Positions 1 to 10,430 of a stretch of 64,000 nt of DNA are shown piece after piece (the first letter of the stretch is position 1; each line of letters begins with the position of its first letter). Both the position numbers and the translations under genes were made by a program. Below the pieces are notes generated by a model, which was given only the letters and a program-made list of their open reading frames with translations, had not been told where the DNA came from and did not search any database. The DNA lies in assembly GCA_033675265.1 (NCBI GenBank), contig JAUJYZ010000940.1, forward strand, positions 107,001 to 171,000, in the 5' to 3' direction. The stretch comes from Actinostola sp. cb2023 (taxonomy: Eukaryota > Cnidaria > Anthozoa > Actiniaria > Actinostolidae).

Positions 1-210
1 TTCAAGCAGATTCATGTTTGCGCATTCTGGCTGCGCTCCAAGCCGGTTCTGCTCCCCCTAACCTAATAGTAAGCTTCAGTAGTTGAGAGAAAGCTTCCTT
101 CCTGCGTTTACTAAATGGGCATGGTAAATATACTTATCAGTGGTTATTTATCCAACAAGCTCATTTTACAAATGCTGTTTATTACCAGTAATTTCCTGCA
201 AGACACTAAC
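1..210. other. Intron sequence left of SLC22 exon 3
   Basis: Intron 3 of the minus-strand SLC22 gene, continuing beyond the window edge. No exon, repeat or hairpin is recognised here. Confidence 0.5.
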
Positions 211-491
211 CTCCAAAATGGAAATAACAGTACTGCTGGAAGGGTGCAAGGAAGAAGAAACATTCTCCAATTTGGGATGAAGTAAGCGCAGAATGTCGAC
301 CATAACCCAACGCAACTATAAACAAACATATTAAAGTTGCCGGCAGCCGTGCGGTAGGAAGGACCAACGAACTCCATCACGTATATGAAAAGTGGAAGAA
401 ACATTCCAGCAAGACCAAACCCGACCAAGAAACGAAGGAACGCCAGGAACGAGATGCAATCTACAAACGAAGATGCGACACCGGCCGAGAG
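211..491 (-). CDS. SLC22-type transporter, coding exon 3
   Basis: 281-bp exon from a CCACAG acceptor to an AG/GTTAGT donor (phase 2). It continues in phase from exon 2 and covers membrane segments 4-6: FLRFLVGFGLAGMFLPLFIY matches the family's segment 4, and the exon ends FPFWR just before the canonical VxPESPRWL segment. That next exon is not present in positions 1-210 and must lie outside the window; the second copy at 55.2-55.5 kb shows what it looks like. Exons 1-3 give 233 residues of an expected total near 550. Confidence 0.86.
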
Positions 492-592
492 CTGTGGAAT
501 GCGAGAAACAATGACATCATTGCAAGTTTATCGATTGGAGGATCCAACGCGCGACAAAATGCTTACAGAAGCACAAAGTTGCAGGTATAACC

Positions 593-2389
593 ACAGGCAG
601 CCCAACCATTCCTTTTGAGGCTACTAAATAATGAAATAAAATGATATTTGCATCTTTTTTTGATGGGTTTCCTGTGGTAGAGCGCACGCGCGCGCGCATT
701 TATATGTTGGGTTCCCTGTGAATAGAAATGTATAATGTTGGGCTTCCTGTGTGCGTCCTGCGGGATGCGCCCTCAGCAATGTGTATATTTGAACAAGGTA
801 TGAAACTCGGTCACGTGACAAATACGTTTTTGCTCCTAATTTTGTCATTGTGATGTGAACATTCAATTTTCTTCGAATAACTAAACTTTACCGTATTCTC
901 GAAACACCTTATAAGTGTCAGTCGTCTAACTTCAACGTACGCTGAGAAACTAATTTTTGAAATTTTGAGCGTGATGGCCCGATGTGTGCCGCATGTATGT
1001 GGTGCACTTTTCCGTGAAACCTTCGAGAGGACATCGACAAGCGCTCGGCAAATCTGAACTATGCTCTTTTTGGCAAGTTTAAATATTTATATGTTCACTA
1101 AACATAAATCAAAACATCTACAATATACTTTATTTGCTTTCTGTTTTGACTTCTGTAAAGTATTTAATTTGTTTTGTATTTTGATTTTTATCGATTAAAA
1201 TCTTCAAAATTGACGCATTGTGTTTTATTAATGCTGAATAGTCTCAATATTTAGTACTGCACAACACATTTTTGCTATCAGTACTTGTACACAAAATGAC
1301 AAACAAACGTATTTATTTTAACAATAAGTTTACTAGCTTTTTACACACTGTTTTACACACTGACAATAACGAACAACTGTTAATATCTTAGTTCACGGCA
1401 GCTTCAACTGCTTCACGAATCCATCGCCATTCATGTCTCCTTCGATGTCAGTGAATTTGAGTTCGTCTATCGTTTTTGCTTCAGATGGTTTATGCTGTGT
1501 TGGTGTTCCCTTGTGTCAGAAGAACTATAAGTAAAGTACAAAATTACGTCAAACACTTTCTAGATGAGACAGTTAAAATGTTTAAACAGATAAAGTACCA
1601 TCAGTCAGTTGAAAGAGGTTCCTTGTTGAAGTGTATTTCGATCACTGACAACTACACAAGTCAAATCAGTTCTGCATAATTTATGAAAAAAACTGATTTG
1701 TTGAGGAGTATAAACAGCCCTTCTGCCCTAGTATAGGCAAGTCCTTTTATTAGAGAACATTTAGAGCAAATACTACGTAAAAACCTTGACAAAAATACTT
1801 TTAGTTCAGCTTACTTTTCAACAAAACTTTCAGGCTCACGTGTCGAGCACAACACATCCAAACTTTCTCCACCATTCAAAATGAAAAAGGACTACTTTAA
1901 AACCGTCAAATCTCTTCTAAATTTACTTAAAGTTGACATGAATTGTGAACTTCTAAACTTACCATGAATAGGGAATAGAATCCTAACGTTTACACCGAAA
2001 AAAATCAGTCTTTCTTGATATGAACTTCTCTTCCATGCCCCGCCATTAGCGACAAAATAACGACTTCACCTTGGGTACCCCCCACGGGGCTGTAGCGTAC
2101 GACGACTTCGGCTCTTCGGTTCACGGAAAAGTGCACCACATACATGCGGCGCACATCAGGCCATGATACGCCATCAGTTTCACACCTTGTTTCAATAAAC
2201 ACATTTGCTGCGGGCGCGTCCCGCAGGAGGTACACAGGGATCCCAACATTATATGTTACTCAACACAGGGAACCCAACATATAAATGCGCGCGCGCGCGC
2301 TCTACCACAGGAAACCCATCAATAAAAGACGCACATATCATTTTATTTCATTATTTAGTAGCCTCAAAAGGAATGGTTGGGCTGCCTGT
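593..2389. mobile_element. Mutator-like (MULE) non-autonomous element with long TIRs
   Basis: 1,797-bp element inside intron 2 of the SLC22 gene. Ends read ACAGGCAGCCCAACC... and its reverse complement, and are flanked by a perfect 9-bp direct repeat GGTATAACC (584-592 and 2390-2398). A 9-bp target duplication plus TIRs of about 200 bp or more is the Mutator pattern. The arms contain a CG-dinucleotide run (about 690-702 and 2287-2300), and homology resumes deeper inside (about 965-1020 against 2110-2165). The core (1,020-2,100) is AT-rich with no transposase ORF, so movement would need a transposase from elsewhere. Similar end sequences (ACAGGYAGCCCAMSC) recur near 5320, 42740 and 58665. Confidence 0.8.
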
Positions 2390-2464
2390 GGTATAACCAC
2401 AGGGAAAAGACGATGCATGCACGCAGGACACAAGCGATGTACAATAATAAGTCCATTAAATTAA

Positions 2465-3026
2465 AGTGCTACTTGGACGAAAATCGATCGAAATTTAATT
2501 TAGCTGAAACTTCATTGAATAATTCTTCAATGGTCTAATAATCACTAGTTAAAATCTTTTTTCGATATTCCAAAGGGAAGTACTATATTTTTATGAATCT
2601 TTAGAGCTGTCAGTGACGTCATCTACTCAATCCAACATTCAGCTCCATACATTTCTTTGTATTTTGTGAGTCAAAATATTTCAATGTTTTGTTCAGATAA
2701 CAGCTCTGCATTGAAGACAACTGGTCAGACAATCAATCCTAAGCACAAATAATGTAAGAAAACTCCTTCACCCAAACTGTTAGCTTCAAAGAAATAAAAT
2801 AATTCAAGAAACTAAACACAAAGAAATGTATGGAGCGAAGCTGTGTTGATTGTTAGGGTTGAGTAGATGACGTCACTGACACTTCTAAAGATTCATAAAA
2901 ATGTAATACTTCCCATAGGAATTTTGAGAAAACACATTAACCAGTAATTGTATGGCTCTTTGAGATTATTTCAGTGAAGTTTCAGCTAAATTAAACTTCG
3001 ATCGATTTTCGTCCAAGTTGCACTTT
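2465..3026. mobile_element. TTAA-flanked MITE (AGTGC family)
   Basis: Inverted-repeat element between TTAA at 2461-2464 and TTAA at 3027-3030. Ends read AGTGCTACTTGGACG and, at the right, CGTCCAAGTTGCACT plus TT. Arms share ATCGATCG and the block around TTTAGCTGAAACTTCA, then a second block around GTCAGTGACGTCATCTACTC (2610, 2865). No ORF. Same end type as 34639-35089 and 49936-50391; TTAA duplication is typical of piggyBac-like transposition. Confidence 0.7.
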
Positions 3027-3177
3027 TTAAAAGTAATTGAGTATGAAAATCAAAAAAGACTGCAGGAAATTCACTTGTATCGTATTATCTGATAATTATA
3101 TTTTCTGTGCCTACTTTTATAGTGAAACAGCGGTTTGATTGGCTAAAGCAAAATAATCCATCTTCATTTTAAATAAT

Positions 3178-3400
3178 GCGATTAGTTGGTTAGTGCGCGG
3201 CCTTCTAAGCGAGAGTTACCCGGTTCGATTCTTCATGACCTCACATCCTTGTTTCAACTCCCTTTAATCCGTGTAGCTCATTTTAAATACACTGATGAAG
3301 GGAGGGGGGAAAAGGCCGCACCTTGGAGCGCTTTAAACATGAGTTCCTGGCTCGGGAGATTGGGCAACCACCTCCCGCGTTTAGAAGTATAAAGCACTAG
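3178..3400 (+). mobile_element. tRNA-derived SINE (tRNA-Arg-like head)
   Basis: Positions 3180-3232 resemble a degraded tRNA: an A-box-like TTAGTTGGTTAGTGCG, an anticodon-loop-like CTTCTAA (TCT, as in tRNA-Arg) and a B box GGTTCGATTC. The body ends with CTGGCTCGGGAG and CACCTCCCGCG, which recurs at 5990-6030. It does not fold as an intact tRNA, so a pol III-derived retroposon is the better reading. Confidence 0.55.
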
Positions 3401-4078
3401 CTTTACCTTTTTAACGCGCTTCATGAACTGTTTGCCCAGAAATATTTAATTACCATGTTCGAGTGATTTGTTCGAGTACAATTACGTGATAAGTATATAT
3501 ACAGCTATATTGAAAAGTTTGGTTAGCGAATTAAAGAAGAGGCCCAGTCCTACGCGACAATAATGAAATGAATCATATATAATTCCCATGGTACTTTTGG
3601 GATATTGTTATTATTTAATTGAACTGTGTGTGTTTCTTGTCTTTTACACAAAGATGGTAAACCAAGAATGTGTTCTTATCACTAATCACCAACATTACGA
3701 CAAGATGTGCAACGTAAAAAAATTATTTCGCATTTTCACACTTCCTTTCCGGTCAAGGGTTTCTTGATAACGATATAGCTAATTGCATAATCGTTGTCAG
3801 GTTGAAAATCATAGATCATACAAGCTAAGACCGCAAGGATGGATGGGAAATCAGTTCATGAGCTACATTACATGCAGATATATTCAATGATTTCGTAGTT
3901 TTGAAGGTATATGAGCTATTTAACTAAGATCCTACAAGTCTGGATAAAAAAGTCGATGATTTGACGATGTTATTTGAGAGTTTTAATTTCCCAGAATTCC
4001 TTGTGGTCATAGCTTTCATGATTTTCGACCAGACGATCGATTATGCAATTAGCTATATACTGTACATGTCAAACATAC

Positions 4079-4225
4079 CATTAAAATGTTACACAAGAAA
4101 ATGCACTTCTTTCGTCCCCAAGCGTCGGAGATCATCCCGGTTATAAACGAACCAAACAGCATCCCAATAAAGTAACATGACTGTATGGTAGCACCCAGGT
4201 ACGCGCGGTCACATATCAGGTTCCA
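4079..4225 (-). CDS. SLC22-type transporter, coding exon 2
   Basis: 49-codon exon between a TTTATTTCCAG acceptor and an ATG/GTATGT donor, both phase 0. It encodes the end of the extracellular loop (WNLICDRAYLG), membrane segment 2, and the loop 2-3 signature SDAWGRKK, which corresponds to the MFS motif D-R/X-G-R-K/R-K between segments 2 and 3, then the start of segment 3. This motif is the strongest single proof that the gene is an MFS carrier. Confidence 0.88.
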
Positions 4226-4259
4226 CTGGAAATAAAAAGTCATGTTACAGGCGGGTTTA

Positions 4260-4655
4260 TTTCTCTTATAAGATTCTGGAAATCTGGAACCTTGCTGATA
4301 TGAACACGATAAATGATATCATGGTAAACAGCAATGTTTGTGTACATGGAGAGGCATCAGGGAATTTCATGTAAAATACCCCAGTAAAAAAATGAAGATG
4401 CAGATGGTTCTTTCATTGTAGAGCGGATCTGGAAGGTGCAGTGCATGGCCATAATGGCAAGTGCAGTTTGTGCCCATCCTATCACACTCTCTTAAAAGAC
4501 TCTGGAAACCTGGAACTGATTACGTGGCTTCTTATGAAGAGGCTTGTTGATCTGAACAGAACTAAAGTCTGTTATGGCAATAAAATGGAAAGTTTGTACA
4601 TGGAGGGGCTGCAGGAATGTTCATGTAAAATACCCCAGGAAAAAAATGACACATT
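4260..4655. repeat. Direct duplication of about 150-190 bp in SLC22 intron 1
   Basis: Two diverged copies, about 4262-4398 and 4478-4655, share AGA(T/C)TCTGGAAA, TGTACATGGAG and ATGTAAAATACCCCAG followed by a run of A. The second copy is in one frame of a 72-aa ORF, but there is no splice context; treated as non-coding. Confidence 0.6.
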
Positions 4656-4755
4656 TTAGTCTCGCTAACTGATGAAGCTAAATACAGCTGGGCGCGGCAA
4701 TGATATGCATTTGCAATGTGCGCTAAAAAGGACCAGTAAGAATAGTTAAATATAC

Positions 4756-5028
4756 CTCAGACACGGTGCTATGGAATGGTCCGTCGAACACATACGCTGT
4801 ACAATCGTCGCAACACTTCTTGGGAGGACACGTTACGTTAGCAGTGACGCAGTGAAAACCTGGAGTACTGAAGGCAAACACCAGAGCATCGAATTGCATC
4901 GCGATGGGAACAATGAGCAAATGTAGCGAGAAGAACACAGTCATTTGGTATCTTCCAAATGATTTCAGATGAAGAAAAATGTCGTCGAACTCGTGTGTCT
5001 GACCTCTGCGTCCATATTCACCATCCAT
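4756..5028 (-). CDS. SLC22-type transporter, coding exon 1 (gene runs off the left edge)
   Basis: First coding exon of a major-facilitator membrane carrier of the SLC22 (organic cation/anion transporter) type, which moves small organic ions across the plasma membrane. The exon starts at an ATG (5028) and encodes 91 residues: a short cytosolic N-terminus, the family-typical stretch DDIFLHLKSFGRYQ just before membrane segment 1, the first hydrophobic segment, then the start of the large extracellular loop with six cysteines. It ends in frame at a GAG/GTATAT donor (phase 0), and joins in phase to the exon at 4225-4079, which begins WNLICDRAYLG. No frame break is seen. Substrate cannot be predicted. 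A second, damaged copy lies at 54.9-56.4 kb in the same orientation. Family assignment is by motif recognition; the start codon is inferred from the family's usual N-terminus. Confidence 0.85.
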
Positions 5029-5238
5029 GGTTTTGTCAAACAGTTCTTCTTTCTGCTCCTGTTCTTTTTTCGGTAGCTAGAGTAAAATAATCACAAGCGC
5101 AGATAAGGAAACTGCATACACATTTTATTATTTATACCATCGGGATATCTGTGAAGAATTCATGTAGTCACATGATGGATAAATTGGCTACCACATTGTG
5201 ACCGTTACCCTGAGAGCAGAGGTTTTTTTCTACTCGCC

Positions 5239-5847
5239 CAGGAGAGCGACGAGAAAACAAACCTCTGCCGGCACCCGCCACTATTTCTGTTGAGCATGCG
5301 TGAACGTGACGTAACAAGACAGGCAGCCCAAGCAGTATACTTTTAAAATTGTCTCAAAATGTAAAATTTGCTCAATAAACTGACATTGACATATTTATTT
5401 ACATTTATTTTGTGGTCTTTTGAAGTTTCGGAGCCATTTTGTGGTATTTTTAGCCATCTGAATCCTCCCCGTAAAAAATGACCGAAGGCAGGAAACTTTC
5501 ATGACGAGTGCCTCTCACTCAAATGCTTTCAACTCCGTAGAAAATTCACCCGAAGACCTATCATCCCCAAAGCCATTTAGATCGATAAATTTGCTTTCCA
5601 TCATACCTAATTTGTCGGGACTTAATCTCGATTCGAGCGAGAAATTCACGATAATCCAACAAAATATCTACCCAAATCGCCTTCGAGGAATCAACGGTAC
5701 GTGACTCTCGCCTGTCATGTGCAAGATGACGTATGTGTCAAAAACCAAACTGTTTTTTAATCCGATAACCCATAATTTTTTACATCCAGAAATGTGGATG
5801 TAAATAATCGGGTGCCGGCAGAGGTTTGTTTTCTCGTCGCTCTCCTG
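5239..5847. mobile_element. TIR element, 609 bp
   Basis: TIRs of about 40 bp begin CAGGAGAGCGACGAGAAAAC and run to the GCCGGCACCCG block; the right arm is at 5812-5847. Just left of it, 5216-5237 contains a partial inverted echo (GCAGAGGTTTTTTTCTACTCGC), giving the left end a hairpin. No target duplication is obvious. The interior has a 67-codon open stretch (5501-5704) of unknown meaning and a MULE-like end motif at 5318. Confidence 0.65.
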
Positions 5848-5929
5848 TGACCGTTGACTTGTATGTTTATATTATTACGTGTAATTATGGTTCAATACCT
5901 AGCTCAGTTGTATACTACACACATCAATA

Positions 5930-6430
5930 ATACGATAACTTCGAAAACTAAGGTCAACTCCTCTCTTTTTTTATCAAGCACTTTTACCATGAGCCTCTGG
6001 CTCGGGAGAATGGACAACCACTCCCCGCGTAATCGACGGTAAATAAATTATTTTTTAAGGGAAAGTTAACGTGCTATAAAGATACCCATAATAAAAATAA
6101 GCTTTATTTAAGCAGGGAGCACCTTCAGTTTCCTTCAAAGTTCTTATGAGAGTTGGCCCTAGAAAGCAAGGGGAAAGAGAAAACGGTCTTTGTTACCTAC
6201 GGCGTGCTTCCAGTCTGTTTTAGCTCAGCAGATACAGGGCCGAGGGTCGAGTGTTCGAATCCCATCGGGGTCAAACATTGTTTTATTTCTCCTTCTTTCC
6301 AGGGCTAAAACACCCAGAAGAGCTTTATTTATGAGTATCTTTACAGCAGTTTAACTAGCTTTTCCTCAATTTCTATCTGTTTCACAAGTGCACGCGGCCC
6401 CCTTTCCTAGCATCATAAATAAACGCTACA
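5930..6430 (+). mobile_element. Composite SINE-like repeat region with a tRNA-like B box
   Basis: 5990-6030 repeats the SINE tail of 3178-3400. At 6221-6272, TTTTAGCTCAGCAG followed by GTTCGAATCCC is a pol III A/B-box pair. 6335-6430 (CAATTTCTATCTGTTTCAC and CTTTCCTAGCAT) recurs at 23490-23590, so this is a dispersed family. Confidence 0.5.
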
Positions 6431-7260
6431 ACAGATCGAGTCCCTTCTGTCTATTTCTCTGTTTTCTGTCTGTTTCTCTGTCTTTCCCTACGGAGGTTTC
6501 TATTGGTCGTAAGTATCACGTGGACGTGAGATTCACGTGATCAATCGCCTGAAGCACGAGGTTTTTGCATGTTTGCTGTTTCTTAGCTGTTTCTGTCATT
6601 ACTGTTGGTAATATGCCCTTTGCAGTTTACAGTCACGTACATGCCAATATATCGCTTGTATAACGAACGAACTGAGCCGAAGATCCCATGGGAACGGCTC
6701 TGCTGACTAGCAAACAAACTTTGAGACATTGAGTTGAGAAAGATCGACAATCAACTGGAGGTTGAAAAATAGCATTTCAAACATATTTCTCTACTGTCAC
6801 TACTGATATCATGTAAGATTCGTAATCCTGCAAAGGGCCTATTATATAGCATGCATGTATTCTGAAGAAATTACTTAAAGAAATAAATGTCATGATCACC
6901 TCTAGTTTAATTCACTAGAATGCGTGTTGCTAATATAATGTAAACAGTGCTTAGAGTGTACCAATCATCACATTAGTGAGGGTGGGTAATTCAGTGTTAG
7001 TATGACTGACGTCATTTCCGCTGGCTATTTCCAACCGTGTCACTTTCTGCACATCAGTCATACTCTCACGTGCGCCGAGAACTGTAGCTGATCTAGTTGA
7101 CTTAGTTAGTTCTTCCTAACCCGCCCACTAATATGGTGAGGTAGTTTACTGTTGTCTTATCGATTATGCTAGCTTACCATCGTTTGAGTTCCGATGACAA
7201 TAAAATTTCTGTATCCCAACCTCTAGTCTGGTCTGTGATACTGTACACAATTATCATGTA
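6430..7260. other. Non-coding stretch
   Basis: No convincing exon. Contains an AATAAAA near 7200 and a CTAGTCTGGTCTGTG tract that could belong to a retroelement end, but no paired LTR is found in the window. Confidence 0.4.
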
Positions 7261-7370
7261 ACGTAATTAGTGTTGGATTAGTGGAGTTAGTGTTTGACAT
7301 GAGTCATATATTCTGTAGTAGCTTGTAGTAACTTGTAGTAAAAACATGCACTTTGTAAAACATGCATAGG

Positions 7371-7817
7371 CCTTTTCACGGCTAGACCGGAAGTAGCCGA
7401 ACGCAATGCATTGTGGACTATATTCGGTACAAAAACACAACAATCTGAGCGCCATATTGGATCGAAGAACTCCGGAAGAACATAAAGAAACTCACTTCAT
7501 TATGCCTCGGTGTACCGTGATGGGCTGCAATAATGACACGAGATATCGAGAAAGGTTCGTTTTATTGTTTTTCTTCGTTTCTTTGTGTATTAACGGCAAT
7601 TTGAATAGCATAAAATGAAAATTATACGTGGTACACCGTATAGTGTACTTACTAGAGATTACTATATTTTACTAATCTTAGATGGGTCATTATGCCACAT
7701 GTCAAGGAGTATTTCGTGTCATTATTGCAGCCCATATGGTGTTTGATTGTTGTGTTTGTACCGAATCTAGACCACAATGCACTCCGTTCAGCTACTTCCG
7801 GTCTATCCGTAAAAAGG
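7371..7817. mobile_element. TIR element carrying a THAP-domain start
   Basis: Long TIRs begin CCTTTTCACGGCTAGACCGG on the left and CCTTTTTACGGATAGACCGG read inward from the right; arms stay similar for about 180 bp. Both arms contain GGGCTGCAATAATGACACG, part of a THAP zinc-finger start (see 7502-7554). THAP domains are known from P-element and related transposases. Only the first exon is kept, so this is a non-autonomous derivative. Confidence 0.7.
7502..7554 (+). pseudogene. THAP-domain first-exon remnant
   Basis: ATG-initiated 17-codon exon reading MPRCTVMGCNN..., with the CxxxxC pair that opens the C2CH THAP zinc finger, ending at an AAAG/GTTCGT donor. The rest of the finger (the distal Cys-x2-His and the AVPTIF-type end) is absent in the 260 bp before the right TIR, so the element cannot encode a complete domain. 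Confidence 0.6.
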
Positions 7818-7875
7818 TCTCTGGGACGGGCGAAATGTGTGTGATGAATCTGTACGTGAGGGAAATTAAATGATG

Positions 7876-8093
7876 ATAGAGTCGTTTTCGTATGAGTGGG
7901 AAACCTACGGCACAGAGTTACGGTTACGGTACGGAATCGAAGACATTGTATTCAACCAATCACAGCGCGTAAAAACATTGCTCAACCAATTAGAATGTTT
8001 GGATACGTCACGGTCACGGCACGGTACCGTCACTGCACTGCACGGCACGGACCGTACCGCAACTACTTCCCACTCATACGAAAACGACTCTAT
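7876..8093. mobile_element. MITE, ACGG-rich hairpin family (copy 1)
   Basis: Near-palindromic, ends ATAGAGTCGTTTTCGTATG and its complement, interior rich in TACGGT/ACCGTA. Other copies: 35597-35791, 42845-43020 and a diverged one at 33470-33612. Ends next to TA suggest a TA target. Short ORFs on it are by-products of the palindrome. Confidence 0.75.
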
Positions 8094-8270
8094 ACTATCG
8101 GTATGTTGTTCCTGAAAAGAATAGTTTTCTGATTTGTACCTTGGTAAAACGCTCTAGTGTAAACACGGTATTAGTTGAATAAATAAAGAGGAAGTGACTG
8201 TCCCTGTGTACGTTCAGGCTTGGTTTTATTTGTTTGATAAACAAAGCGTCTGAAATCTTTCTCTTTGTGT

Positions 8271-8386
8271 AGTAGAGTGGTTTTCATAAACCCGTGAAAT
8301 AGATATTGAACTAATACACATTGATAGAGCTTAATTCCATTGTGTTCTTTTGTTTTTGTTTCACGGGTTTATGAAAACAACTCTAT
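8271..8386. mobile_element. Short MITE hairpin (AGAGTGGTTTTCAT family)
   Basis: Inverted repeat AGAGTGGTTTTCATAAACCC with TTTCACGGGTTTATGAAAAC at the right. A diverged relative lies at 21560-21680 (GATGAAAAACCACTCTCG). Confidence 0.6.
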
Positions 8387-8392
8387 GTAAGG

Positions 8393-8545
8393 GTTAGAGA
8401 ATAACGCGAGTGCTTTATGGGATTTAGAGCCCCGAGCAGCAGATAGAAGGCCACGAGGCGCGTAGCGCCGAGTGGCCCTTCTATCAATGCGAGGCGCTCT
8501 AAATTCCATAAAGCACGAGTGTTTATTCTCTAACCGTTTTAGAAT
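8393..8545. mobile_element. Short MITE hairpin
   Basis: Arms GGTTAGAGAATAA...GTGCTTTATGG and CCATAAAGCAC...TTATTCTCTAACC; inner stem AGAAGGCCAC/GTGGCCCTTCT around GGCGCGTAGCGCC. Strong single-strand fold, no coding content. Confidence 0.65.
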
Positions 8546-9135
8546 ATAGTCATACTCACGAGAGTATTCTTTGGCTGCATGTCAGTTGCTTTCCCAAAGG
8601 AATACTGATTTCAATTGCAAATACGCTTGCTGTAGTCAGTTGTGTGTGACTTCAGTGGAGTGAAGATGAATATCCGATGGATAGCTTGAGGCTTTTAAAT
8701 ACGAAGCTTGCAACGCTAGAAATCACCGGTATTTGTTGTGGAAATGAAGAGCAGAAACCTCAAAGTTTCTTCAAACCAGTTAGAACGGACGAAATTGAAA
8801 AATGAGTGAAATAATGGACACCAAAGAAAACTCAAGCACGATGTGGACATTTAATATATTGAAAGCGGATTGGGCTAACTATATCGCAATAATCATACGG
8901 AGAACTTGGATGACTGATGAATATCCGTACATCTACACTTCTTGTAGAACATGGCCGAGAAACTCGTTTGTGATTTCATTTTGAACAGTAAGTGACTCGC
9001 TACGTTTCTTTAGTATTTAGCATAGCCCGGGTTATGATCTGTATTTCTCATGTATCAGTATTCATGTATAAATCTAATAACTGTCGAGATTAAACTAAAA
9101 TTGCATTAGAATATGTTTGTATATAGTTTAGTACA
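8546..9135. other. Non-coding or unrecognised stretch
   Basis: A 60-codon ATG-initiated open frame at 8802-8984 (M-S-E-I-M-D-T-K...) is possible but matches nothing I recognise and has no splice or codon evidence. Nothing else seen. Confidence 0.3.
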
Positions 9136-9139
9136 CGTT

Positions 9140-9380
9140 ATATATTAGAGTGCAAATATTATATCCGTGAAATAAGAGCCAACGACAACAATGATAAAGA
9201 ATTTGGCGCTATTTATTAGTACTATTTAGTTAGTTAACTATTTCATGGATATAATATTTGCACTCTAGTATTCTCTAAGTTAGTCATTAGTATTCCCTAT
9301 ATAGAGAATACTAATAAGGCTTTGTAACAAAAGAAAACAAAGAGCTTTATTAGTATTCTCTATATAGAGAATACTAATGA
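9140..9380. repeat. Two adjacent inverted repeats
   Basis: 9145-9270: arms AGAGTGCAAATATTATATCC and GGATATAATATTTGCACTCT. 9294-9377: arms carrying TATTCCCTATATAGAGAATA / TATTCTCTATATAGAGAATA around an A/G-rich loop, each arm itself palindromic. Both look like MITEs. Confidence 0.55.
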
Positions 9381-9528
9381 GTCCATTGTTTAAGCCCTAT
9401 TTGTTACTTTATGAGATATAGAGCGCACAAATGCTGGGCGCTGATTGGTCGAGTGAGTATGACTATATTCTATTGATGGTTAGTACGTAGCAAGCACGTG
9501 AAAATTGTCTTTGGAACTGACAGGCGCG

Positions 9529-9834
9529 TCAGTGCCCGCTGTTGGTACTGTGTCTTAGAAGAGCAATGTTTTTGTCTTTAGTACTGTGTTCGTTTATTCT
9601 TGTTTGTAATCTCCTAGCTGTTTCACCAACGTACGTATCGGGACAGTCGGGACATGTAGCTTGATACACCAAGTTGCGTCTGTGTTCGGACGATGCTTGA
9701 TCTTTTATTCGGAATTGAGATGCCAGTTTACGGGTTTGGAATACAATTCCAGCGTTTATGTTATTCGGTAAGACCATGACGAGCCGCAAGACCGTTTTTA
9801 AGGGACACCACATGATTTCTTGGTTGTTAGGCAC
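9529..9834 (-). pseudogene. Penelope-like element, GIY-YIG endonuclease fragment
   Basis: About 100 codons on the minus strand. The core reads NLVYQATCPDC...YVGETARRLQTRINEH and ends RHSTNSGH, the C-terminal GIY-YIG nuclease of Penelope-like retroelements: Cys-x2-Cys pair, Y-V-G-E-T in place of the second YIG, catalytic Arg, and closing EH...H. The reverse transcriptase upstream is missing, so this is a 5'-truncated dead copy. The short distal part suggests the stop at 9529 is close to the natural end. Confidence 0.75.
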
Positions 9835-9849
9835 GCTTCAGCTAATCTG

Positions 9850-10430
9850 ATTTCTGAGAACACCTCCAAGTTTTAATCCAGTTATCGTTCAGAAGAACAG
9901 GCACCGATACTGACAGCCCGTCTACACTCGACACCGATAATTATCAGGCTACGAAGTTTATATGAAGGAGCTTTTAAATAGACCAAGGAAAACATATATA
10001 TAATGCAGAGAATGTCACGATTTCAAATCCCTAGTATATGTGGATTTTTATTATCTTTTACTTGCCGTATTTCATAATAATAATAATAATAATTGCATTT
10101 ATTATTTACTGTATATAATGTTAGTATTTTGGATAAAGTTATTATATTAACTAAATACTCAAACTAAAAGCTCTTCGAAACACCCACGAATCTTGCTACA
10201 ATTTGCCGGATTGATTATGGAAACGATACCATTGATAGCAGTTTTAAAAACAATATACATGGCTAGAGAGCGTTGTGTGACGGCTCATGAGAATAAATCT
10301 AATGTAATAAATGACCGATACCGTAATTGCTAATATACGGGACTTACCAATGTTTTGCTTAAGATATACACCCCACCCCCCACCCCTCCTGGCATGACAT
10401 TTCTTTCGCCTCATTGGCATAGCTACAAAA
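9850..10430. other. AT-rich non-coding DNA with (TAA)n
   Basis: Contains a (TAA)n microsatellite at 10074-10092 and a C-rich tract at about 10371-10388. Nothing coding seen before the satellite array starts. Confidence 0.5.

Noticed and set aside
3180..3232. Functional tRNA-Arg gene
   Set aside because: A and B boxes are recognisable but the acceptor stem does not pair and the downstream body is a dispersed repeat; called a SINE.
6221..6272. Functional tRNA gene
   Set aside because: Only box-like motifs; no four-arm fold.
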